This document shows positions 1 through 5,018 of a DNA stretch of 5,894 nucleotides, piece by piece. Each line of letters begins with the position of its first letter. The first letter of the stretch is position 1. The notes beneath the pieces were generated by a model, which did no database searches, was not told where the DNA came from, and saw nothing but the letters and a program-made list of their open reading frames with translations. The stretch lies in NCBI GenBank assembly GCA_947372575.1, contig CANBUF010000136.1, positions 1-5,894 on the forward strand, given 5' to 3'. Made by a program: the position numbers and the translations under genes. This DNA comes from Alcaligenaceae bacterium (lineage in GTDB: Bacteria; Pseudomonadota; Gammaproteobacteria; Burkholderiales; Burkholderiaceae).

Positions 1-361
1 TTCCCCATAACAATACAAGCTGCCAGAAATCCGTGACGAAGGTGACCAGTAAGACTCCGGCGGTCACCAGTGTCAGTGCGCAGCAAATGACTTTGCGCAA
101 ACCAAACCGTTCCATCAAGATGGCAGAAAATGGCGCCATCAGACCAAACAACACAAAGCGCACTGCCAGGGCAGAGCCAATCTGGTCAGTGGTCCAGCCA
201 AACTCTTTGCTCAGCGGTTGCAAAAATGCACCGGGCAGCCCTAAGGCGGCAGAAGCAGAAAGCATTGTCAGGAAAGTGATCGTCAGAATCATCCATGAGA
301 AATGGATATTGCGCCTATCGAGCCATCGAGCAACTGCTTGTGCAAACATATTCGGGATCAT
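1..361 (-). CDS. MFS transporter, N-terminal part (cut by left window edge)
   Basis: Major facilitator superfamily permease, inner membrane; only the first 120 codons are present and the gene continues past base 1. A short cytoplasmic N-terminus (MIPNMFAQAVARWLDRR) is followed by hydrophobic segments at about residues 23-45, 60-83 and 90-112. Between the second and third lies an MFS motif-A-like loop (MERFGLRKV), and the first helix is followed by LGLPGAFLQPLSKEFGW, a pattern common in the 12-helix oxalate/formate-antiporter or CynX-like MFS groups. Substrate cannot be inferred. The ATG at 361 has GGGA nine bases upstream; an in-frame GTG at 376 with GGAG nine bases upstream is an equally possible start. 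The gene follows the second ChrA half by only about 40-54 bases on the same strand, so it may share that transcript. Family assignment is firm, function unknown. Confidence 0.85.
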   Translation of the reverse strand, partial: MIPNMFAQAVARWLDRRNIHFSWMILTITFLTMLSASAALGLPGAFLQPLSKEFGWTTDQIGSALAVRFVLFGLMAPFSAILMERFGLRKVICCALTLVTAGVLLVTFVTDFWQLVLLWG

Positions 362-415
362 CGGGTGAATTCCCACAGGAAACGGCTCCCCGGGGGACAA
401 ATTGGAAGAAACAAA

Positions 416-1000
416 CTAGACCAGACCTGAAGCACCGACGACTGCGCCCCCGGCAAGCAGCCAGAGCATCGGAACTTTAGTGCGCCATACAATTAAAGTC
501 GTTAATGTTGTGATTACCCAGAGCGGCCAGTCATGGGCGGCCTCAGTATTCGCCGTTGCCAGCGTCCAGCCCGAAGCCATCAGCATCGCGATGACAATCG
601 GACTCATGCCTTGCTTAAAAGCACGGACGACTTTCAAATTCCGATTGCGCTGCACCCATCCAGCGGTGATGAACACCACGGCGGAACTGGGCAGCAACAT
701 CCCGACCATACAGAGTAATGCCCCGCCAAATCCTGCCAGATAGCCTCCGGCATTCAAGCCGATATTCCACCCCATCAGGGCGACAAACAGGATGTTGGGT
801 CCGGGCGCTGCCTGCGCCAGGACAATGGAGGCACTAAATTGGCCATCCGTCAGCCAGTGCTGCTCCGTCACCATGTAATGGTGCATTTCTGGCAGCAACA
901 CCAGAGGACCTCCAATCGAGGCGATCGAATATGAAAGAAAGTGCTGAAACAGATCCCACCAGTCCGCCCACAACATGACCACATCATTTTGCAGTGTCAT
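416..1000 (-). CDS. Chromate transporter (CHR/ChrA family), second short subunit
   Basis: Short-chain CHR-family inner-membrane protein of 194 aa, half the length of a classical ChrA (about 400 aa), so it corresponds to a single CHR domain. Family signatures visible are SIGGP at residues 28-32, the QHWLTDGQF segment at 47-55 and APGPN at 65-69, followed by glycine-rich hydrophobic stretches (about 72-115 and 134-150) and a hydrophobic C-terminus (160-190). An open frame extends upstream to 1126, but the ATG at 1000 is chosen because AGGAG lies six bases before it and because the longer N-terminus merely reads the preceding gene in another frame. The start overlaps the stop of the other half (ATGA), which implies coupled translation. 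Known from the family: paired short CHR proteins (e.g. YwrB/YwrA of Bacillus subtilis) act together in chromate export. Whether this pair moves chromate is inference; many homologues are untested. Confidence 0.9.
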   Translation of the reverse strand: MTLQNDVVMLWADWWDLFQHFLSYSIASIGGPLVLLPEMHHYMVTEQHWLTDGQFSASIVLAQAAPGPNILFVALMGWNIGLNAGGYLAGFGGALLCMVGMLLPSSAVVFITAGWVQRNRNLKVVRAFKQGMSPIVIAMLMASGWTLATANTEAAHDWPLWVITTLTTLIVWRTKVPMLWLLAGGAVVGASGLV

Positions 1001-1569
1001 GCCCGGCTCCTGATCTTCAAATAGGCCAGCACACAGGCGAGCCCCCCCAGTCCGACCAGGATATTCACAACTCCCCAGTGCAACAAGGCAATCGTAGTGA
1101 AGCTTGCAATGGCTAAAAGGCTGCAACGCAATACGCCCAGGACATTGGTTCTGAATGTCGTGAGCAACTTAAGTCCCGTCGCAATAAACAGGGCTGAAGC
1201 GACAGCGCCCATCCCTCTTACCGCCCCGACGACATGTGGATTATCACCAAACCGTGCGTAGCCGAGTGCGAGCATCAGGACCAATAGCGAGGGCAACAAG
1301 AACATCCCGGCCAACGAAGCCAGCACGCCACGGATGCCAAAGTACCGTGCACCCACCATGATACTGAGATTAAGCGCGGCAGGTCCTGGCATCGTGCGCG
1401 CCACGGCCCACTCTTCGACAAACTCTTCACGCGTAAGCCATTGCTTTTTATCGACTAGCTCTCGTTCCATATAGGCCAGCACACCGCCAAAGCCTTGTAT
1501 GGCGAGACGACTGAAGGAAAAGAACAGATCGGTCAGGGATTCGGGTTGGTGTCGTGCCTGGGTATTCAT
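997..1569 (-). CDS. Chromate transporter (CHR/ChrA family), first short subunit
   Basis: CHR-family inner-membrane protein of 190 aa, equivalent to the N-terminal domain of a full-length ChrA. Seen in the sequence: AIQGFGGV at residues 23-30 (the family's FGG motif at the first membrane segment), MERELVDKKQWLTREEF at 34-50 (conserved charged loop ending in W-L-x-x-E-x-F), MPGPA at 60-64 (the PGP motif), G-R/Y-FGIRG near 74-81, then hydrophobic segments at about 82-105, 117-137, 145-163 and 168-184. The ATG at 1569 is supported by full family alignment from the first residues and a weak GGAT six bases upstream. It is the first gene of a tight group with the second half and probably the MFS gene. 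No chrB-like regulator is present in the window. The substrate (chromate by family name, possibly sulfate or another anion) is not shown by the sequence. Confidence 0.9.
   Translation of the reverse strand: MNTQARHQPESLTDLFFSFSRLAIQGFGGVLAYMERELVDKKQWLTREEFVEEWAVARTMPGPAALNLSIMVGARYFGIRGVLASLAGMFLLPSLLVLMLALGYARFGDNPHVVGAVRGMGAVASALFIATGLKLLTTFRTNVLGVLRCSLLAIASFTTIALLHWGVVNILVGLGGLACVLAYLKIRSRA
1007..1011 (-). promoter_or_regulatory. Strong Shine-Dalgarno site deciding the second ChrA start
   Basis: AGGAG on the minus strand, six bases upstream of the ATG at 1000 and inside the 3' end of the first ChrA gene. It decides the start of the downstream half against upstream alternatives in the same frame and, with the ATGA stop/start overlap, suggests that both halves are made at similar levels. 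Confidence 0.75.
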
Positions 1570-1713
1570 GATGTATCCAAAATTACCCCACGTGAGGCAG
1601 ACTTATTGTATGGCCCGGCGAGCTGGTGCAGCGTCGTTATCCGAAACAATGGTTGCGCGAGGGGTTCAGAGGGTGATGAGCGGGCATGCCATACGGCCGC
1701 CCGCGCGAACCTG

Positions 1714-1731
1714 GCTCAAGCTCAAGCTCAA
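1714..1731. repeat. Hexanucleotide tandem repeat, GCTCAA x3
   Basis: Three perfect head-to-tail copies of GCTCAA (TTGAGC on the minus strand) in the 201-base gap (1570-1770) between the first ChrA gene and the DUF35 gene. It lies 14 bases from a second hexanucleotide array. Three copies alone are a modest signal; the pairing with the neighbouring array makes it worth recording. Confidence 0.7.
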
Positions 1732-1745
1732 TTTCAGGGCACAGT

Positions 1746-1772
1746 CTCCTACTCCTACTCCTACTCCTACTC
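1746..1772. repeat. Hexanucleotide tandem repeat, CTCCTA x4.5
   Basis: Four perfect copies of CTCCTA plus CTC, with no mismatches. On the minus strand the unit is TAGGAG, and the array begins inside the TGA stop of the DUF35 gene and runs through its immediate 3' flank. It is a simple-sequence tract of the type expected to vary in copy number by replication slippage. No start codon is suitably placed after the TAGGAG copies, so a ribosome-binding role is not supported. Confidence 0.85.
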
Positions 1773-1783
1773 AAGCAGGAGTA
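1762..1783 (-). other. Possible hairpin at the 3' end of the DUF35 gene
   Basis: A 7-bp inverted repeat, TACTCCT at 1762-1768 and AGGAGTA at 1777-1783, with an 8-base loop that contains the DUF35 stop codon. One arm is a copy of the CTCCTA array, so the coding-side arm could pair with any of several repeat copies. No T-tract follows on the minus strand, so this is not a typical Rho-independent terminator; at most it could affect mRNA 3'-end stability. Confidence 0.35.
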
Positions 1784-2190
1784 AACACCGGAAACTCCCT
1801 ACCTTCCTGGGTCGGTCTAAACAACACCCGCACAGGCTGATCAATCTGTAACTGCTCAGGATCGACATCCACGATATTCGTCATGAGAATCGGCCCCTCC
1901 TCAATCCTCACGTAGGCCAGCACGTAGGGGATCTCAGTTCTCAGCACTTCACTAAAAGCATAAATCTTACCCGTCCCGCTCGCCTCGCGCCATTCCGTAT
2001 CCTGACTCGAGCAAAAGGGACAGAACATGCGAGGGTACCAATGCGCCCGCTCACAGGCCTTGCATGTCTTGACAAGCAACTGTCCACGCGCGGTCGCTTC
2101 CCAGAAAGCACGCAACTCCGGAAAAGCTTCGCAATACGGATCCGTCTCAAAACCTGGTGCGACCTGACTATGATGATTTATCGTGTTCAT
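1771..2190 (-). CDS. DUF35 Zn-ribbon/OB-fold protein, thiolase partner subunit
   Basis: Small (139 aa) acyl-CoA-associated protein of the DUF35 family (ChsH2 C-terminal-domain type). Domain order: an N-terminal helical part (PELRAFWEATARGQLLV, 24-40), a rubredoxin-like zinc ribbon with Cys43-x2-Cys46-x10-Cys57-x2-Cys60, then an OB fold (about 68-130) with the typical Y-V-L-A-Y-V-R-I-E-E-G-P stretch at 89-100. In known systems such proteins bind SCP2-type thiolases or aldolases: ChsH2-Ltp2 in steroid side-chain cleavage, BbsA-BbsB in toluene degradation, and the archaeal thiolase/HMG-CoA synthase complex. Here the gene follows the thiolase after four bases, so the same partnership is inferred. 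The ATG at 2190 is chosen because the longer open frame (from 2277) only overlaps thiolase coding sequence; the Shine-Dalgarno is weak, consistent with translational coupling. The C-terminus (PVFTPA) looks natural, not truncated. Confidence 0.92.
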   Translation of the reverse strand: MNTINHHSQVAPGFETDPYCEAFPELRAFWEATARGQLLVKTCKACERAHWYPRMFCPFCSSQDTEWREASGTGKIYAFSEVLRTEIPYVLAYVRIEEGPILMTNIVDVDPEQLQIDQPVRVLFRPTQEGREFPVFTPA

Positions 2191-2194
2191 GCTT

Positions 2195-3364
2195 TCATTC
2201 TCGCCCAAAAATAACGGTCGCATGCGCATGGCCATCGCCCAGCACCAGACCAGGACCACTTGCCAGGGCGAAGTCACAGTTCTTCACCTGTACAAGCGGA
2301 TGCGCCTGCCCGCGCAACTGACGCACAGCCTCAATGGCTTTGGTAATGCCGCCACGATTCATGGGATGGTTATTGCATAGACCGCCACCATCTGTATTCC
2401 AGGGCAATTTACCCACTCCGGAGATGAGATTGCCATCGGCCACGAATTTTCCACCTTCGCCTTTTTTGCAAAAACCGAGGTCTTCGAGCTGCATGATCAC
2501 CATGATCGTAAAGTTATCGTAAACCGAGGCGTATTTAATATCGCTGACACCGATTCCTGCCTCCGCAAACGCAGCCGCACCGGAACGCTCGGCGCCTGTC
2601 CGCGTGACATCCAGCTCGCCACCGTTATTCGTCTTGATGGTTTCGCCACAGCCGAGCACCTTCACCAGGGGCTGCTTAAGACTACGCGCGATTTCAGGCC
2701 GCGTGAGTACGAGCGCGCCTCCGCCATCGGTAATGACGCAACAATCGAGTTTGTGTAACGGCCGCGCAATCAACGGCGAGGACACCACATCCTCTACGGT
2801 CACGACTTTGCGTAACAAGGCCAGGGGATTGTGCTGCGCATGATGTGAGGCTGCGACTTTGACCCAGGCAAGCTGCTCAGACGTTGTTCCATACTGATGC
2901 ATATGGCGCATGGCGTACATGGCATAAATTCCTGCAATGCTCCAGCGCGTTGGCGGATCCCAAGGGGTCTCCGGGCGATCAGGACTGAGCACACGAGGCT
3001 GCGTACCTACCGAGACGCCCTGACTTCTGGGCTTACCGGCCAGAGTGATCAGTGCGACGGAACATTTTCCTGCAGCAATTGCGGCCGCAGCATGGCCAAT
3101 ATGCGCAAGATAGGAGCACCCCCCAAGCTCGGTTCCATTGACCCAGCTTAATTTCAAATTCATATAATCTGCCAGGGGCAGTGGCCCACCTCCCGGCGCG
3201 TCACCTGCACAAAAGTAGCCATCTACGTCGCTGAAGGACAATCCTGCATCCTCCAGAGCACCCGCAGCGCATTCCGCATGCAACTGCGCCACCGATTTAT
3301 CTGGAGCGAACCGCGTGGGGTGTTCGTATGCGCCCGCAACATAAGCTTTACCGTTTATTGACAT
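2195..3364 (-). CDS. SCP2-type thiolase / lipid-transfer-like acyl-CoA acetyltransferase
   Basis: Cytosolic thiolase-superfamily enzyme of 389 aa, the usual length for this class; acts on acyl-CoA C-C bonds (thiolysis, condensation or retro-aldol). Landmarks: N-terminal AYVAGAYEHPTRFAPDKS (7-24), VDGYFCAGDAPG (48-59), the nucleophile-loop region TELGGCSYLAHIGHAAAAI (78-96, Cys83), LDCCVITDGGGALVL (206-220), VYDNFTIMVIMQLEDLGF (281-298), and the C-terminal NTDGGGLCNNHPMNRGG (323-339), whose His333 sits where thiolases carry G-H-P. The DUF35 gene follows directly and should encode its partner. The ATG at 3364 fits the family N-terminus; a purine-rich stretch with GAG lies just upstream. No acyl-CoA dehydrogenase, hydratase or CoA ligase is in view, so the substrate is unknown. 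An aldolase like Ltp2 is an alternative to a true thiolase. Confidence 0.93.
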   Translation of the reverse strand: MSINGKAYVAGAYEHPTRFAPDKSVAQLHAECAAGALEDAGLSFSDVDGYFCAGDAPGGGPLPLADYMNLKLSWVNGTELGGCSYLAHIGHAAAAIAAGKCSVALITLAGKPRSQGVSVGTQPRVLSPDRPETPWDPPTRWSIAGIYAMYAMRHMHQYGTTSEQLAWVKVAASHHAQHNPLALLRKVVTVEDVVSSPLIARPLHKLDCCVITDGGGALVLTRPEIARSLKQPLVKVLGCGETIKTNNGGELDVTRTGAERSGAAAFAEAGIGVSDIKYASVYDNFTIMVIMQLEDLGFCKKGEGGKFVADGNLISGVGKLPWNTDGGGLCNNHPMNRGGITKAIEAVRQLRGQAHPLVQVKNCDFALASGPGLVLGDGHAHATVIFGRE

Positions 3365-3398
3365 ATCTCGATCTTTTTAAAGTTTTACGCCGTGTTTA

Positions 3399-3443
3399 TG
3401 CTGTTGTGCTGTTGTGCTGTTGTGCTGTTGTGCTGTTGTGCTG
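3399..3443. repeat. Octanucleotide tandem repeat, TGCTGTTG x5.6
   Basis: Five perfect copies of TGCTGTTG (3399-3438) followed by TGCTG, in the intergenic region between the divergent thiolase and efflux operons, 35 bases upstream of the thiolase ATG. The minus-strand unit reads CAACAGCA. Eight is not a multiple of three and the tract is outside any gene, so copy-number change would alter spacing, either between promoter elements or within the thiolase 5' leader, and not a reading frame. Confidence 0.92.
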
Positions 3444-3451
3444 ACATGCTT

Positions 3452-3461
3452 GCTGATCAGC
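3452..3461. other. Perfect 10-bp palindrome GCTGATCAGC
   Basis: Uninterrupted 10-bp palindrome eight bases beyond the octanucleotide array, followed on the plus strand by CTTTTT. With no loop it makes a poor RNA hairpin and no plus-strand gene ends upstream, so it is not a terminator. A dimeric-regulator half-site arrangement is possible but unproven. Confidence 0.3.
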
Positions 3462-3499
3462 CTTTTTACAGTGTGATGGGTTGTCGTGCTATGCGTCAA

Positions 3500-3528
3500 A
3501 TAATACCCAACTATCGTGTAAGGATTAA
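3500..3528 (-). promoter_or_regulatory. Candidate sigma70 promoter for the thiolase-DUF35 operon
   Basis: On the minus strand a -10-like TATTAT (3505-3500, five of six matches) lies 17 bases after a poor -35-like TTAATC (3528-3523). Transcription would start near 3493 and give a leader of about 130 bases that includes the whole octanucleotide array. The -35 match is weak, so this is a candidate only. Confidence 0.22.
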
Positions 3529-3551
3529 CGATTAAACCTAGGGTTTATACT
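3525..3551 (+). promoter_or_regulatory. Candidate sigma70 promoter for the efflux operon
   Basis: A -10-like TATACT (3546-3551, five of six) follows a -35-like TTAACG (3525-3530, four of six) at a short spacing of 15 bases. A second -10-like box, TACAAT (3564-3569), lies closer to the gene; if used, the transcript would begin almost at the ATG. Either way this region is where the efflux promoter is expected, and it overlaps an inverted repeat. Confidence 0.28.
3533..3547. promoter_or_regulatory. Inverted repeat, possible operator of the efflux operon
   Basis: TAAACC-TAG-GGTTTA: 6-bp perfect arms around a 3-bp centre. The right arm shares its last two bases with the candidate -10 box TATACT, a position where a dimeric repressor (MarR- or TetR-type regulators commonly control Emr pumps) would block RNA polymerase. 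No regulator gene is present in the window, so the link is inference. Confidence 0.35.
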
Positions 3552-3578
3552 TGGTCAGCTGTATACAATGGCAATCTA

Positions 3579-4997
3579 ATGAAAATCATCGTTTCTCTCT
3601 TATCCGCGTTGTGCGTGCTTTCTGCCTGCGCCTTAGTGCCCAAAGATTCTGCTCCCGAACCTGCGACCTCAACCGTCGAGCAAATCGAGCCCTCTGCATC
3701 GAACGCGCTGGTCACAATTGAGTCCCAGTGGTGGCGCTCGGCGCATGATACCCAGCTAGACCAACTCATGACGCTCGCGCTGGCGAACTCACCCTCACTG
3801 GATGTTGCCGCGGCACGCCTGATGGCGGCACGCAGCCTGAGCCAGGCTGAACAGTCAAAGCTCATTCCACAACTGAGTGGTGGCGCGCAAATCCTAGAAG
3901 AAAAGCTATCGCAAAATTACTATTTTGCTCAAGGTATGGATCAGTACAATGGTTACGGTTTACTTGATCTGTCTCTGTCATGGTCTCTGGATATCTGGGG
4001 CAAGCAAAAAAAATATTTTGCGGCGACTTCTCAGCGCGCCAAAGCTGCTGCGATCAATGTCGCGGCAGCCCGTCACCTGTTGACGAGCTCCATTGCAAAA
4101 GTCTATGTAGATCTGGATCGCGCAACAAGACTTGAATCTCTAATGGACAAAGAAGTCAGGCTCAAAACCTCCCTCTACCAAATCGCAGCAGACCAGCAGC
4201 GCCAGGGATTGATAGACATACTGATTGTCAATCAAAAGAAAACCGAGCTGGATATCGCGCGCACCAATTTGAACCAAGCCACGCTCAGCGTCTCCTTGTA
4301 CAAGCATCAACTCGCCGCACTTGTCAAACAAGGACCGAGCTGGGGCGATAAACTGGTCGCCCCCCACGCGGACTGGGCGAGCCTTGAGTTGCCTGAAACA
4401 ATTCCTGCCAATTTACTTGCCCGTCGCCCTGACCTACAAGTCCTGCTCGAGCAAATCGAAGCCTCAAAACTTGATTTACAAGGTGCAAGTCTTGAATACC
4501 TGCCCGATATCAACCTGCAAGGTCTGATCGGCTACCAGGCCTTCGGTCTCCCCTTGTTACTCACCTCCAATAGCTTCACCTATAACGTCGGTCCAGCAAT
4601 CAGTTTGCCAATCTTTGACGGTGGTCGCATCCGTGCAAACATCACCGGCAAAGAAGCCGCCCGTAACGAGATGATTGCAAACTATGAAAATCAGTTAACC
4701 CAAGCTTTACGCGAAGCCGCCGACGGAATTAGATCGATTCAGACCGCACAACGTGACAAGCTGCACGCGCGCCAAGCACTCAACGCATCGAATCGCAATG
4801 TGGAAATTGGCCGTACACGTCGACAGGCCGGCCTGCTCGCGGTCGACAAGCTCTATGAACTCGAATTATCACAAGCGCAGCAAGATCGTCAGATCATTGA
4901 AGTCAATGCCAGATCCGATGCAGCCAAGATCATCCTTATTCAAGCACTGGGGGGATCGTTTCTGCAAGAGCAGACTCCCGCCGCAAACCCTCAATAA
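3579..4997 (+). CDS. Outer-membrane efflux lipoprotein, NodT/OMF family
   Basis: TolC-like outer-membrane channel of the RND/Emr-type outer membrane factor family (472 aa, normal length), forming the exit duct of a tripartite efflux pump. A lipoprotein signal peptide is clear: MKIIVSLLSALCVLSAC, with lipobox L-S-A-C and predicted lipidation at Cys17. After a linker, QWWR (50-53) and DQLMTLALANSPSLDVAAARL (61-81) open the first OEP repeat, with the WSLDIWGK motif at 135-142; LLARRPDLQ (279-287) opens the second repeat, with GPAISLPIFDGGR at 338-350. Long heptad-like helices fill 150-245 and 355-455. The start is fixed by the signal peptide although no good Shine-Dalgarno precedes it (GCAATCTA before the ATG). 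The adaptor gene follows 21 bases after the stop, so the two are probably co-transcribed. The substrate is unknown, but drugs or aromatic acids would be typical. Confidence 0.93.
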   Translation: MKIIVSLLSALCVLSACALVPKDSAPEPATSTVEQIEPSASNALVTIESQWWRSAHDTQLDQLMTLALANSPSLDVAAARLMAARSLSQAEQSKLIPQLSGGAQILEEKLSQNYYFAQGMDQYNGYGLLDLSLSWSLDIWGKQKKYFAATSQRAKAAAINVAAARHLLTSSIAKVYVDLDRATRLESLMDKEVRLKTSLYQIAADQQRQGLIDILIVNQKKTELDIARTNLNQATLSVSLYKHQLAALVKQGPSWGDKLVAPHADWASLELPETIPANLLARRPDLQVLLEQIEASKLDLQGASLEYLPDINLQGLIGYQAFGLPLLLTSNSFTYNVGPAISLPIFDGGRIRANITGKEAARNEMIANYENQLTQALREAADGIRSIQTAQRDKLHARQALNASNRNVEIGRTRRQAGLLAVDKLYELELSQAQQDRQIIEVNARSDAAKIILIQALGGSFLQEQTPAANPQ

Positions 4998-5018
4998 TAT
5001 TTTTTAGAGCACGTTGCT

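Noticed and set aside
33..368. Plus-strand open frame of 111 codons
   Set aside because: It lies opposite the MFS gene, whose minus-strand translation has clear membrane helices and motif A; the plus-strand product has no recognisable features.
1001..1126. Longer N-terminus for the second ChrA half
   Set aside because: The extra residues are hydrophilic, not CHR-like, and overlap the first half out of frame; AGGAG and the ATGA overlap favour the ATG at 1000.
1605..1610. TACAAT as a -10 box for the ChrA operon
   Set aside because: No acceptable -35 hexamer was found 15-19 bases upstream on the minus strand, so a promoter call is not supported.
1495..1851. Plus-strand frames with Ser-Tyr or Pro-Thr repeats
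   Set aside because: The repeats are only translations of the CTCCTA array; both frames overlap confident minus-strand genes at each end and have no family resemblance.
2191..2277. Upstream start for the DUF35 gene
   Set aside because: It would overlap the thiolase 3' end by over 80 bases with non-family residues; the ATG at 2190 follows the thiolase stop by four bases.
3399..3443. CRISPR-like array
   Set aside because: The copies are contiguous 8-mers with no spacers.
3452..3468. Rho-independent terminator (GCTGATCAGC plus T-run)
   Set aside because: The palindrome has no loop, leaving at most a three-pair stem, and no plus-strand gene ends upstream.
3545..3865. Minus-strand open frame of 106 codons
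   Set aside because: It is antisense to the signal peptide and first part of the outer-membrane factor and resembles nothing known.
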